Assembly: GCA_035384565.1 (NCBI GenBank)
Contig: DAOOIT010000074.1
Span: forward strand, 1-25,623
DNA length: 25,623 nucleotides
From: Planctomycetota bacterium
GTDB lineage: Bacteria; Planctomycetota; PUPC01; DSUN01
Reading direction: 5' to 3'
This document shows positions 15,566-22,541 of the stretch, piece by piece. Each line of letters begins with the position of its first letter. The stretch's first letter is position 1. The position numbers and the translations under genes are program-made. The notes under the pieces were generated by a model. That model was not told the DNA's origin and ran no database searches. It saw only the letters and a list, made by a program, of their open reading frames with translations.

Positions 15566-17236
15566 TCAGATGCGTCGGAGCATCCGAACAGCCGTCTCCC
15601 AGATGATCCCGAGGTCCGTCAGGAGCGACGCCTCTCGCACGTACTGCGTGTCGTACTGGATCCATTGGTGGAAATCGCCTCCAGCACGATTCGTCCGCCT
15701 CAACTGCCACATTCCCGTGAGCCCCGGCCGCACGCTCAGCCGGGCCTCGCGCCAGGCGGGGCAGAACTGGTTCTCGTCGTCGGGCGATGGCCTCGGCCCC
15801 ACGAGGCTCATGTGGCCCAATAACACGTTCCAGAACTGCGGCACCTCGTCGAGGTTTGTGCGCCTGAGGAACTTCCCCACCCGCGTCAACCGCCTGTCGT
15901 TCTCGATGAAGAATTGCGGCCCGTCCACCTCGTTCTTCAACTGAGCGCGCATCGCCAGAGCGTTGGCCACCATCGAGCGGAACTTGAGGCACCCGAACTC
16001 TCTGCCGCCCAAGGTCTGGCGGCGGTGCGTGAAGAACACAGGCCCTCGTGTCTCGAGCTTGATCGCCAGTGCGATGAACGGGTAGAGGGGCAATGTGAGC
16101 GCCAGGCCCACGAGCGCCCCGGCAATGTCTATCGCCCGCTTCGCGGCATCATACAAACACACGTGACATTGCCGGAGCGCACGGCGCGATGGCAACACGA
16201 CGGAGGAGAACCAGACCTTCGACTCCGTGGCCCGGTACCGCCGGCAGCCGCCCCCGTCGGCCCAACTCAGCGACACCGCCTGCCTGGGGGCCAGCTCCGC
16301 GCCTTCCTCAATCACCGACCGCCACAACTGCGCTCCGCGCGGCACGCGGACCCCACTCGCCACCACGCTGCCGCCCACGAACGCATCCTCGCCGACCATC
16401 GCCTCGTCTCCGATCACGGCCGGCCCGGCGATGTTGGCCCCTCTCGCCACGTAGCTGTTCGCGCCCAGCAGGACCGGCCCGCGGAGGCGGCACCCGCGCT
16501 CGACCACCGCGCCCTCCTTCGCCCACACGCCCTCCGCAGGCTGCCGAAGGCCCGCGACGAAGGTCTCCGCGTGGGCCAGCATCCTCGCCGTCAGCGCAAG
16601 GAAATCGTCCGCCGTCTCCACCAGGATGGGATGGCCCTGAGCCTGAAGCGGCACCTGGCGCGCGAGGGCCTCCAGACGCTGCGTGTCGCGAGTTGCGAGG
16701 GCATCCACCACCTCCGACCACACTTGAGGGACACGTGACGGCATCACGAACATGGCCACGCATCGCCCGCCCGCGCCCGTCCCCGCCTTCGCACCATAGC
16801 GGCGAACGACAGAGCAGCCGGCCTCGGTCTGCGGCGGCTCGATGACCTCAGCATACCTTTTCGGCTTCCCAACCTTCACGAAAGCGCTCAGCCACGCCCC
16901 GGAACGCTTCTGCTTGTGCACCGCGGCGCGCAGGCTCCGCTCGGGCCAGAGGCGGAAGTCAGCAACCACCGCCATTTCGCGCCGGCCAAAGGCCCTCTGC
17001 CCCAGTGCATCCGGCCTGAGAGGGCTCCACTCGGAGGACAGCTTCGAGACAAGCGCGCTATCGCCCGGCTGCGGGGCGCCGCACCACAGGACGGCCTTCG
17101 CGCCCAATTGCCTGTACTGCGCCGCGACACGGTCGAGATACGGCCTGCCGAGAAGCTCCGTCCGAGGCGAGACCCCGGGCGCCGCGCCAAGGCTGGCGGC
17201 CTGACCAATGCACAGGTCATGAAGAACAACGATCAT
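15566..17236 (-). CDS. Initiating sugar-phosphate transferase with N-terminal nucleotidyltransferase-like and beta-helix domains
   Basis: A 556-aa protein. The C-terminal 195 residues (362-556) are a bacterial sugar transferase of the WcaJ/EpsL/PglC type, which moves a sugar-1-phosphate onto undecaprenyl phosphate to begin repeat-unit synthesis. It shows YDAAKRAIDI, one hydrophobic segment (about 371-393), CLKFRSMV, DEVPQFWNVLLGHMSLVGPRP and RPGLTGMWQL. The N-terminal about 361 residues are unlike the membrane-spanning N-domains of most WbaP/WcaJ proteins. They start as a nucleotidyltransferase-like Rossmann region lacking the GxGxR signature (1-230) and continue as hexapeptide repeats (about 237-315: GPVLLGANSYV, GPAVIGDEAMVGEDAFVGG). 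The start overlaps the previous gene by four bases (ATGA), implying coupled translation. The fusion looks genuine because the frame is uninterrupted. Confidence 0.88.
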   Translation of the reverse strand: MIVVLHDLCIGQAASLGAAPGVSPRTELLGRPYLDRVAAQYRQLGAKAVLWCGAPQPGDSALVSKLSSEWSPLRPDALGQRAFGRREMAVVADFRLWPERSLRAAVHKQKRSGAWLSAFVKVGKPKRYAEVIEPPQTEAGCSVVRRYGAKAGTGAGGRCVAMFVMPSRVPQVWSEVVDALATRDTQRLEALARQVPLQAQGHPILVETADDFLALTARMLAHAETFVAGLRQPAEGVWAKEGAVVERGCRLRGPVLLGANSYVARGANIAGPAVIGDEAMVGEDAFVGGSVVASGVRVPRGAQLWRSVIEEGAELAPRQAVSLSWADGGGCRRYRATESKVWFSSVVLPSRRALRQCHVCLYDAAKRAIDIAGALVGLALTLPLYPFIALAIKLETRGPVFFTHRRQTLGGREFGCLKFRSMVANALAMRAQLKNEVDGPQFFIENDRRLTRVGKFLRRTNLDEVPQFWNVLLGHMSLVGPRPSPDDENQFCPAWREARLSVRPGLTGMWQLRRTNRAGGDFHQWIQYDTQYVREASLLTDLGIIWETAVRMLRRI

Positions 17237-18420
17237 TTTGCGGAGAGTTCCTCGCCGGCCGATGTCTCGGCGGGGGCCTGGTCGCGCCCCCCTTGGCCGC
17301 CACCGCGAAGCCCTCGCCACAGGCCTGAGAGCGCCCCTCGCAGCCCACGCGGCTTCTCCGCCACAGCGGCCGGCGTGCCCTGCGCCCGCACCAAGTAGCC
17401 CCGCTGATCGAACCCGCGCGCCTCGCCCACACGCAGGCTCGTATCCACTGCCACGCTGTGTGATAGCCTGGCCATCTCTGCGACACGGAAATGATCGGTC
17501 ACGATACTCCTCTCAACGCTGGCCCCCGCGCCGATCCGGCAGCCCGGCCACAGGATGCTGCCGCTGACGAAGGCCCCTGTCCCGATTCCCACCTGCTCGC
17601 CCACCAGTGAGGGCCCCGCCACAACGGCCTCGGCCTCGATGACTGCCCCCGCCCCCACCACCACTGGCCCCACCAGCACGGCCGACGAAGCGACTTGCGC
17701 GGAATCGGTCACCCAGACCTGCCTCTCGACCTCCCGGAGACCCGCGAAGTCCTCGAGCCCCAGTTCCCCGTCAAGCAGCTCCTGCACCAGCGATGCATAG
17801 GAACTCGCGTGGGCAACCACTCTGTATCGGCCTCGGTACTGGGAGACCAACACGTCTGCGCCCGCGGCGCGCAGCTTCGGGACCAATTGCTCCTTGAGAT
17901 CGAAGTATCCGTGACTCGGGATCCGGTCCAGTACCTCAGGCTCGGCGACGTACACGCCCAGGGGCGCGAGGGGTACGCCGCAACCTCCGAGCTCGGCATC
18001 CCTCCTTCCCTCCCACGCAGGCACCGCCGCGATCGTCATCGCCGCCCCCGCCGCCCTGTGCCTCTCGACCAGTTCCCTGATCCCGCCATCCAGAAAGAGG
18101 GATGACTCCACAACCAGGAAACTCCCGCCCCCAATGAAGCCCTCCGCATCCTTGAGGCACCCCGCCGCGCCTCGCGGCAGCTCATCGTCACTGAAAGCCA
18201 GCGACAGCAGGTCTGGGGCTGTCCTCAGGAAGTGCTCCTTGAGGACGCGGGTCTTGCCGTTCGCGCAGATGATCGCCTCATCCACATCTGTGTTGTGGAG
18301 GGCGCGCAGCAGTCTCCCCACGATCACATCCTGGATCAGTGGGAACAGCGCCTTAGGTCTCACGACCGAGAGCGGGCACTTCGGGACCTCTGGCCCGCCC
18401 GCCAGGATCACAGCCTTCAT
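17233..18420 (-). CDS. Degenerate NDP-sugar nucleotidyltransferase with left-handed beta-helix
   Basis: A 395-aa protein with the overall plan of an NDP-sugar pyrophosphorylase: N-terminal MKAVILAGG, central Rossmann domain, FDLKEQLVPKL segment (about 173-183), and hexapeptide beta-helix (about 234-310: SSAVLVGPVVVGAGAVIEAEAVVAGPSLVG). The catalytic landmarks are missing. The GGxGTRLxPLT loop reads GGPEVPKCPLSVV, the metal-binding NGD reads ESS (105-107), and the usual WxDxG segment is absent (RYRVVAHASSY). This suggests a non-catalytic, regulatory or scaffolding protein. The C-terminal tail is Gly/Arg-rich and looks disordered. ATG 18420 begins at the conserved strand; the frame upstream to 18528 is not family-like. 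The stop overlaps the next start (ATGA), linking it to the fused sugar transferase, which has the same N-terminal plan. Confidence 0.85.
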   Translation of the reverse strand: MKAVILAGGPEVPKCPLSVVRPKALFPLIQDVIVGRLLRALHNTDVDEAIICANGKTRVLKEHFLRTAPDLLSLAFSDDELPRGAAGCLKDAEGFIGGGSFLVVESSLFLDGGIRELVERHRAAGAAMTIAAVPAWEGRRDAELGGCGVPLAPLGVYVAEPEVLDRIPSHGYFDLKEQLVPKLRAAGADVLVSQYRGRYRVVAHASSYASLVQELLDGELGLEDFAGLREVERQVWVTDSAQVASSAVLVGPVVVGAGAVIEAEAVVAGPSLVGEQVGIGTGAFVSGSILWPGCRIGAGASVERSIVTDHFRVAEMARLSHSVAVDTSLRVGEARGFDQRGYLVRAQGTPAAVAEKPRGLRGALSGLWRGLRGGGQGGRDQAPAETSAGEELSAK

Positions 18421-18510
18421 CGTCCCCCGCCCTCTCGCAACGCTCGCGCAACCGGTGTCGCCGAGCGCACAGAACACCGCCCAAACTGGCCTTCCGTACA
18501 AAGCGCTGCC

Positions 18511-18547
18511 CTGTCGGTTACATGCCATGAGCCGATGTAACCTACAG
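18511..18547. promoter_or_regulatory. Long inverted repeat between the NusG paralog and the nucleotidyltransferase-like gene
   Basis: CTGTCGGTTACAT (18511-18523) faces ATGTAACCTACAG (18535-18547) across an 11-base spacer. Twelve of thirteen positions pair; the exception is C18515 against T18543. It lies within the 176-bp gap 18421-18596. Two readings are possible: a dimeric operator or an RNA hairpin in the polycistronic message. No T-run follows on the minus strand, so a terminator is unlikely. Confidence 0.5.
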
Positions 18548-18596
18548 GTCGCACTACACTTACGGCCTCAGCGCCCATCGGGCAGCCTGCGCCGAC

Positions 18597-19091
18597 TCAG
18601 GCACCTTCCACATCGGCCGCGCTAATCTCCGCGGCGATGGACTGACTCAGCAGATCCACGTTCACGACCAGCCGCAGCCCGGAACGTTTCTTCACCAGAA
18701 CCCCCTCAAGGCCCATCAACGGGCCGGTCTTCACCCTCACACGCGACCCGACCTTCAAATAGGGGAATGGGTCCACCCTGAGGCGACTCTCGACCATCTT
18801 CCTGACGGCCTCGACCTGGCAGTCAGGAACGATGCTGTATTCTGTGGGGGTGGGACCAAGGACCTGCACGACACCCCGAACAGTCTTCACGACGTAGGCG
18901 TCCGACACTGGAATGCGGGCAAAGAGGTACCCGGGAAACGCCGGGATGTCCACGGTCGCCTTGCGATCCCTGCGACGGCTGTCGAGGTGGAGCAGCGGGA
19001 GGAAGGTCTCTACGCTCAAGGCGTCGAGATGGTCGCGCACTGTCTTCTCGTGGTGCGCGCGCGTCCACACGGCCAACCAGCTTGGCTGCAA
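18597..19091 (-). CDS. NusG paralog, RfaH/UpxY-type antiterminator
   Basis: A 164-aa specialised NusG homolog predicted to ride on RNA polymerase and suppress premature termination in the long exopolysaccharide operon. The NGN domain spans about residues 3-100 (WLAVWTRAHHEKTVRDHL, PAFPGYLFARI, VRGVVQVLG) and a KOW domain about 112-160 (VGSRVRVKTGPLMGLEGVLVKKR). It is too divergent and too oddly placed to be the housekeeping NusG, which normally lies by secE and ribosomal genes. The start is most likely TTG 19091, which has GAGGAGGG six bases upstream. The ATG at 19175 used by the longest frame lies upstream of the expected transcription start. It is the first gene after the promoter at 19176-19204, as UpxY-like regulators often are. 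Confidence 0.88.
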   Translation of the reverse strand: MQPSWLAVWTRAHHEKTVRDHLDALSVETFLPLLHLDSRRRDRKATVDIPAFPGYLFARIPVSDAYVVKTVRGVVQVLGPTPTEYSIVPDCQVEAVRKMVESRLRVDPFPYLKVGSRVRVKTGPLMGLEGVLVKKRSGLRLVVNVDLLSQSIAAEISAADVEGA

Positions 19092-19175
19092 CCCAATCCC
19101 TCCTCGTTCGGACCCATCGCGGGGGTGCCCGCCCCGCGTCGCTGCCACTGGACCTGGCGGGTCCGTTGGGCGCAC

Positions 19176-19204
19176 AGTATATGCCTGGTCAGTTGGCTTG
19201 TCAA
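19176..19204 (-). promoter_or_regulatory. Sigma70 promoter for the minus-strand EPS operon
   Basis: On the minus strand TTGACA (19204-19199) and TATACT (19181-19176) are separated by exactly 17 bases. The -35 hexamer is a perfect consensus match and the -10 hexamer differs at one position. Transcription would start near 19169, leaving an untranslated leader of about 78 bases before TTG 19091. A-tracts upstream (19205-19225) could act as an UP element. The leader holds a small GGACC/GGTCC hairpin at 19150-19164. Confidence 0.8.
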
Positions 19205-19225
19205 GACTTTTTTCGGAGATTTTTT

Positions 19226-19243
19226 CGCCTCTTCAGGGTTTGG
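19226..19243 (-). promoter_or_regulatory. Shared upstream motif, copy 1 (minus promoter)
   Basis: Read on the minus strand the site is CCAAACCCTGAAGAGGCG. It lies 21 bases upstream of the -35 hexamer of the operon promoter, with A-tracts in between. The copy at 19581-19598 matches at 16 of 18 positions and holds a comparable place before the divergent promoter. This looks like a binding site for a common activator or repressor. Confidence 0.55.
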
Positions 19244-19349
19244 GGGGGGTGGGTCGAGTGGTCTGATGCAGGGCGCCGGCATGCCTGCTCCTGGCGGGCC
19301 TGGGGGTTCCTCGTGAGGGCTGTGCCGAGTGGCTGGCGGGCGTCGCCTG

Positions 19350-19484
19350 TCCATGCTGTATCAACCCTGTGAGGAGGGAAGTGATACAGCATGGATAGAT
19401 GGCCGAGAATGGGCGATTCTCGCGGCTCCGGCCATACTCGCTCATCTGCGCGATGAGCAAGTATGTGAGCGGGAATGGCCGGAG
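19350..19484. repeat. Palindrome-rich block in the divergent control region
   Basis: Three structures lie side by side. (1) A perfect 14-bp inverted repeat at 19350-19363 with 19382-19395 (core CATGCTGTATCA / TGATACAGCATG, 18-base loop). (2) GAGAAT 19405-19410 with ATTCTC 19416-19421, inside ATGGCC 19399-19404 and GGCCAT 19430-19435. (3) CATACTCGCTCATC 19433-19446 with GATGAGCAAGTATG 19452-19465 (one mismatch, five-base loop), inside a perfect 10-bp stem CTCCGGCCAT 19426-19435 with ATGGCCGGAG 19475-19484. The outer stems of (2) and (3) compete for the same bases. No convincing gene is encoded; the rest of 19244-19580 shows nothing else I can name. Confidence 0.6.
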
Positions 19485-19580
19485 GGTGTAAGGCGTTTGG
19501 GCATAGGGGGTTATGTGGTGGGCCTCGCCGGCGCCTCAGCACCGGCCCCACGCCCCCCGATGCCTGCAACGTCAGGATCG

Positions 19581-19598
19581 CCAGACCCTGATGAGGCG
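19581..19598 (+). promoter_or_regulatory. Shared upstream motif, copy 2 (plus promoter)
   Basis: CCAGACCCTGATGAGGCG, 25 bases upstream of the -35 hexamer of the plus promoter, followed by a run of ten A (19601-19610) and AAAAAT. It is the inverted partner of the site at 19226-19243. Confidence 0.55.
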
Positions 19599-19623
19599 GT
19601 AAAAAAAAAACCTCAAAAATCGC

Positions 19624-19652
19624 TTGACTCCTCATTCGCCACACAGTAGACT
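19624..19652 (+). promoter_or_regulatory. Sigma70-type promoter for the plus-strand gene at 19704
   Basis: TTGACT (19624-19629), 17-base spacer, TAGACT (19647-19652). The expected start near 19659 lies downstream of the ATG at 19656 and so supports ATG 19704 as the translation start. The leader holds a perfect 7-bp inverted repeat GCCGGAC/GTCCGGC at 19669-19684. A TATAGT at 19652-19657 is an alternative -10 but its spacing is too long. Confidence 0.65.
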
Positions 19653-19703
19653 ATAGTGCACTCACCGGGCCGGACAGGTCCGGCAGGTGTGGAGGGGTCC
19701 GAA

Positions 19704-20450
19704 ATGCGGTACAGGCTGACAACACTGGTCGCCGCCGCCATCGTGAGCGTTTGTGCGATGGTATCGGCGGCGCCTGCCGATGCCGACGCCCATGGCCCCA
19801 TCGTTCCTGTAGCCTTGCCGGTGGGTCTCTCCCCCCTCGACCTGCCTGGCCAGCTGCTCTGTCCAGAGGCTCCCCTCAACTCCACGGACACTGACATCGC
19901 TTCGGGAGAGACGGCCGGCGCTGCTGCGATGCCGCAGCCCGGGACAACCCGCCTCGGCGGCCCGCCCGCCGGCTTATTCCTCATGTTACAGGGAGCGTTG
20001 TGCATCGGCTTCTTCCGCGGCCGGCGGAGACTTGCTGCCCTCCTCCTCGCCGCTCTGGCCGCAGGGCGGACCGGTATCGTCTCCCTGCCCAGAGCGCTCT
20101 GCGGGCCGAGGCACGCCAAGGCTGTGCCATGCGAGCGGGACGCCGCCGAGAGTTGCAGCGCCCTCGCGCCCGCGGCCGACTATGCCTCTCTGCTCAAGCG
20201 CCTCGACGACCGGAGCGGGTGGGGCGTGCGTGCTGCCAACGCGCAGATGGTCGCGGCGGCGCACTCGGCCCCCCAGGCGGCAACGGTTCCGGTCGCTCCT
20301 TCGCACGCTCTCGCGGCCGCCTTGCCTCTCGACTCGTCCGCGGGTCTGATATGCCGCTTCGCCTTCGGCATCGCGCCTCCCGATCGGGTCTCCCTCCCTG
20401 TTTTATTCCAGTCTCCGCTCTTCGCCCGGCCCCCGCCTTCTGTCGCATGA
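19704..20450 (+). CDS. Secreted or membrane protein of unknown family with an internal PEP-CTERM-like segment
   Basis: A 248-aa protein I do not recognise. Residues 1-23 form a signal peptide (MRYRLTTLVAAAIVSVCAMVSAA). A Pro-rich segment follows and then, at about 87-122, a tripartite pattern: PPAG, hydrophobic LFLMLQGALCIGFF, and RGRRR (105-109), followed by a second hydrophobic stretch (110-121) ending in GR. The first part resembles an exosortase recognition signal, but about 125 residues follow it instead of the protein ending there. Six cysteines lie after the signal peptide (53, 100, 132, 143, 151, 217). The C-terminal half is Ala/Pro-rich. Start 19704 was chosen by GGAGGGG upstream and the promoter position. 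It leads the plus-strand gene set opposite the EPS operon and may share its control. Function is unknown. Confidence 0.65.
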   Translation: MRYRLTTLVAAAIVSVCAMVSAAPADADAHGPIVPVALPVGLSPLDLPGQLLCPEAPLNSTDTDIASGETAGAAAMPQPGTTRLGGPPAGLFLMLQGALCIGFFRGRRRLAALLLAALAAGRTGIVSLPRALCGPRHAKAVPCERDAAESCSALAPAADYASLLKRLDDRSGWGVRAANAQMVAAAHSAPQAATVPVAPSHALAAALPLDSSAGLICRFAFGIAPPDRVSLPVLFQSPLFARPPPSVA

Positions 20451-20501
20451 AGCCTGTTGTGCACGCACTGGATTCAGGACCGACAGGAAGCGAGGACCAC
20501 A

Positions 20502-21518
20502 ATGAAGCGTAAGATTCTGCTGGCAATCTGTCTCGTCGCAGCGGGCGCGATGTGTGCAATCGCTGGGACGACGACGAACGCTTGGTACTCTGCGGAGCCG
20601 CCCGGAGCTTTCAGCGACGACTACTACGACGGGTCGCCTGATATCACAAAGCACCCGTGCGAGATCTTCGACATGCGGCTGATCCAGCTCACCGACGCGC
20701 AGGGGTTGCCGACCGCCGCCTTCAAGTTCGACATCATCACGAACTTCGGCGATCAAGCACATCGAGCCACCTACGACACCAACAACTACACCGACACAAT
20801 CGGTGGCTCCATCACGATGGGCCAGGTGCCAGCTGGCGAGCTTTACATCAATGTCAAGAACAAGGTCGTGGGCACCGAGGCCGAGATTCGGTACGCTTTC
20901 GCCCTGGAGAGCCGGACCTACGGCACGGATGGCTGGTCCAAGGCATGGGCTGACCGAGTAACCACCGCCCTGGGCATCACCCCTGCCAACGTCGTCGCTG
21001 GGACGCTCTACGGCGGAGTGAAGTTCGCCACGGGAACCTGGGAAGACTACGCCAACAACTTCAATGAGTTGCCCGAGATGTCGCTCGCCAGGGCGCTCGA
21101 CGACCTCCAGCTCTCCAAGAAGGCCGGGTATCCGACAACCCGCGACGACGATAACTCGTATCCGACGACCATCGTCAGTCAGACCACCTCGTACACGGGT
21201 GGCTCGGCGCAGTGGGTTCAGGTCGGCGCCAACAGCTGGACCCAAGCCTTCAAGGACGCTTGGGGTGGCGATGGCTGGAACACCAAGTACAATGCCGCGC
21301 AGGGCTACTGGACGGGCACGTTCACCCTGCCTGGGTTCGACCCGACGACCCAGTACATTGACGTCTGGTGGGCGATGGGCTGCGGGAACGATGGCGTATT
21401 GGTTGCGCCAAACCCCAGCAGCTTCACCACCCCGATCCCGCTCCCTGGATCGTTGGCGCTCTGTGCCATCGGCCTCGGCTTCGTGGGGGTCGTGAGGAGG
21501 CTGCGCCGGAGGGCCTAG
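20502..21518 (+). CDS. PEP-CTERM-like surface protein
   Basis: A 338-aa exported protein. Residues 1-22 are a signal peptide (MKRKILLAICLVAAGAMCAIAG). The mature part is rich in Asp, Thr, Tyr, Asn and Trp and poor in Lys, as is usual for exosortase substrates; its fold is not recognised. The last 28 residues (311-338) are a sorting signal: PIPLPGSLA, hydrophobic LCAIGLGFVGVV, then RRLRRRA. The PLPGS form is a common variant of the PEP motif. ATG 20502 has GAGGA seven bases upstream; the frame also opens at 20457 but without a signal peptide at its start. It begins 51 bases after the previous gene with no visible terminator between, so the two may be cotranscribed. A strong terminator follows at 21552. 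Confidence 0.85.
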   Translation: MKRKILLAICLVAAGAMCAIAGTTTNAWYSAEPPGAFSDDYYDGSPDITKHPCEIFDMRLIQLTDAQGLPTAAFKFDIITNFGDQAHRATYDTNNYTDTIGGSITMGQVPAGELYINVKNKVVGTEAEIRYAFALESRTYGTDGWSKAWADRVTTALGITPANVVAGTLYGGVKFATGTWEDYANNFNELPEMSLARALDDLQLSKKAGYPTTRDDDNSYPTTIVSQTTSYTGGSAQWVQVGANSWTQAFKDAWGGDGWNTKYNAAQGYWTGTFTLPGFDPTTQYIDVWWAMGCGNDGVLVAPNPSSFTTPIPLPGSLALCAIGLGFVGVVRRLRRRA

Positions 21519-21551
21519 CTGACGCCCAGACGTTTCCCATGTGCTGCTACC

Positions 21552-21587
21552 CCGGCCCCGAGCTAACCCTCGGGGCCGGTCTGTTTG
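21552..21587 (+). terminator. Intrinsic terminator after the first PEP-CTERM-like gene
   Basis: A perfect 11-bp stem CCGGCCCCGAG (21552-21562) with CTCGGGGCCGG (21569-21579), a six-base loop, followed by TCTGTTTG. It lies 33 bases after the stop of the gene ending at 21518. Confidence 0.85.
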
Positions 21588-21765
21588 GCGCTGCTGGCAA
21601 GGCCATATGATCAGGGCCAGCCTCCATGGGACAGGGGGAGGCCATCCGATCGCGCGAGCCAGCGCTCAAGGAACCCAGGGACACCATGTTGAGCAAGAAG
21701 AGTGTGGAACCGGCGGCGCGCGGGCGTCTCGTTTCGCTCGGGCGCAGATTTTCCGGAGAAAACGC

Positions 21766-21793
21766 TTGACTTTCTATCCCCGCTGGATACATT
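21766..21793 (+). promoter_or_regulatory. Probable sigma70 promoter for the second PEP-CTERM gene
   Basis: TTGACT (21766-21771), 16-base spacer, TACATT (21788-21793), just upstream of a moderately AT-rich stretch. The -35 is preceded by TTTTCCGGAGAAAA and shares the 9-mer CGCTTGACT with the promoter at 19624. The leader to ATG 21909 would be about 108 bases. The remaining sequence 21588-21765 shows no gene. Confidence 0.55.
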
Positions 21794-21908
21794 AAGTCCA
21801 TTACATAGTGTGCGCCTTTCCCGGCTAGTCGCCATGCGTGGCGGGAGGGCCGAACACCTGAGTGGGTCGGTGCCGATCGGTCGTCTGATGGCAGGCAGGA
21901 GCGTACCG

Positions 21909-22541
21909 ATGCGATTGAGTCTCGGCTCCCTCGTTGCTGTGACAGCTCTGCTCGCGCAGTCGGCAGCCGCGCTTCCTGTCACGCTATCCCTGGAGCCGGC
22001 GGGCACGGCCGGTGTGCAGGCCGGGAACATTGTGTCGCTCAATCTGTATGCCCGAAGCATCCCCCCCGGCCAGGGGGTCCTGGCCATTCAGACCTTCATC
22101 ACGTTCGACCCCACGCTCCTGAGCATCGTGGATGGACTGGGCAATCCCGTCTCCGCGATCACACCCGGGCCGGGTTGGGACTTCGTGTTCGCGAACGACG
22201 TGGGGCCTGTTCCCGCGAAGAACCTGCTGCCGGGCGAGTTGTTTTTTTCTGCGGGGAGCTTCGCGGGCCTGGCCACCGATCTGCTTGTGGCTTCCTTCTC
22301 CGTGAAGGCGCTGGACGACTTTGCGGTCACCTCGCTGACGCTCCCGGGTCACATGATAGACAGGCCGCCGTTTCTCTACCAGAACAGGGTCAGTGACTTG
22401 CAGAATCTCGACATAACGGGCGGTCTCGACGGGGCGTCCCTCTACGGCACTCAGGTGGTAGCGATCCCCGAGCCGCTGGGCGTATCGGTTCTGGGGCTGG
22501 GTCTGGGAATGCTCATTCGGCGGCGCAGACCAAGGCGCTGA
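21909..22541 (+). CDS. PEP-CTERM protein with cohesin-like domain
   Basis: A 210-aa exported protein. It has a signal peptide (MRLSLGSLVAVTALLAQSAAA, residues 1-21), a single beta-sandwich-like domain, and a textbook PEP-CTERM tail (IPEPLGVSVLGLGLGMLIRRRRPRR; PEP at 187-189, hydrophobic segment, Arg-rich end). The central domain has cohesin-like features: VQAGNIVSLNLYAR near the start, then VLAIQTFITFDPTLLSIVDG and a final LLVASFSVKALDD strand. It could mediate cell-surface adhesion or protein-protein contacts; no dockerin partner is visible. ATG 21909 has AGGAG nine bases upstream. The open frame begins at 21702, but the extra residues are basic and unlike a signal peptide. Confidence 0.85.
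   Translation: MRLSLGSLVAVTALLAQSAAALPVTLSLEPAGTAGVQAGNIVSLNLYARSIPPGQGVLAIQTFITFDPTLLSIVDGLGNPVSAITPGPGWDFVFANDVGPVPAKNLLPGELFFSAGSFAGLATDLLVASFSVKALDDFAVTSLTLPGHMIDRPPFLYQNRVSDLQNLDITGGLDGASLYGTQVVAIPEPLGVSVLGLGLGMLIRRRRPRR

Noticed and set aside
15432..15992. Minus-strand frame overlapping the sugar transferase 3' end
   Set aside because: Different frame from the sugar transferase, whose conserved motifs continue to its stop at 15566.
19201..19644. 147-codon minus-strand open frame in the divergent control region
   Set aside because: It runs through both promoters' upstream motifs and the palindromes, has no ribosome site, and its Pro/Arg/His-rich product is not protein-like.
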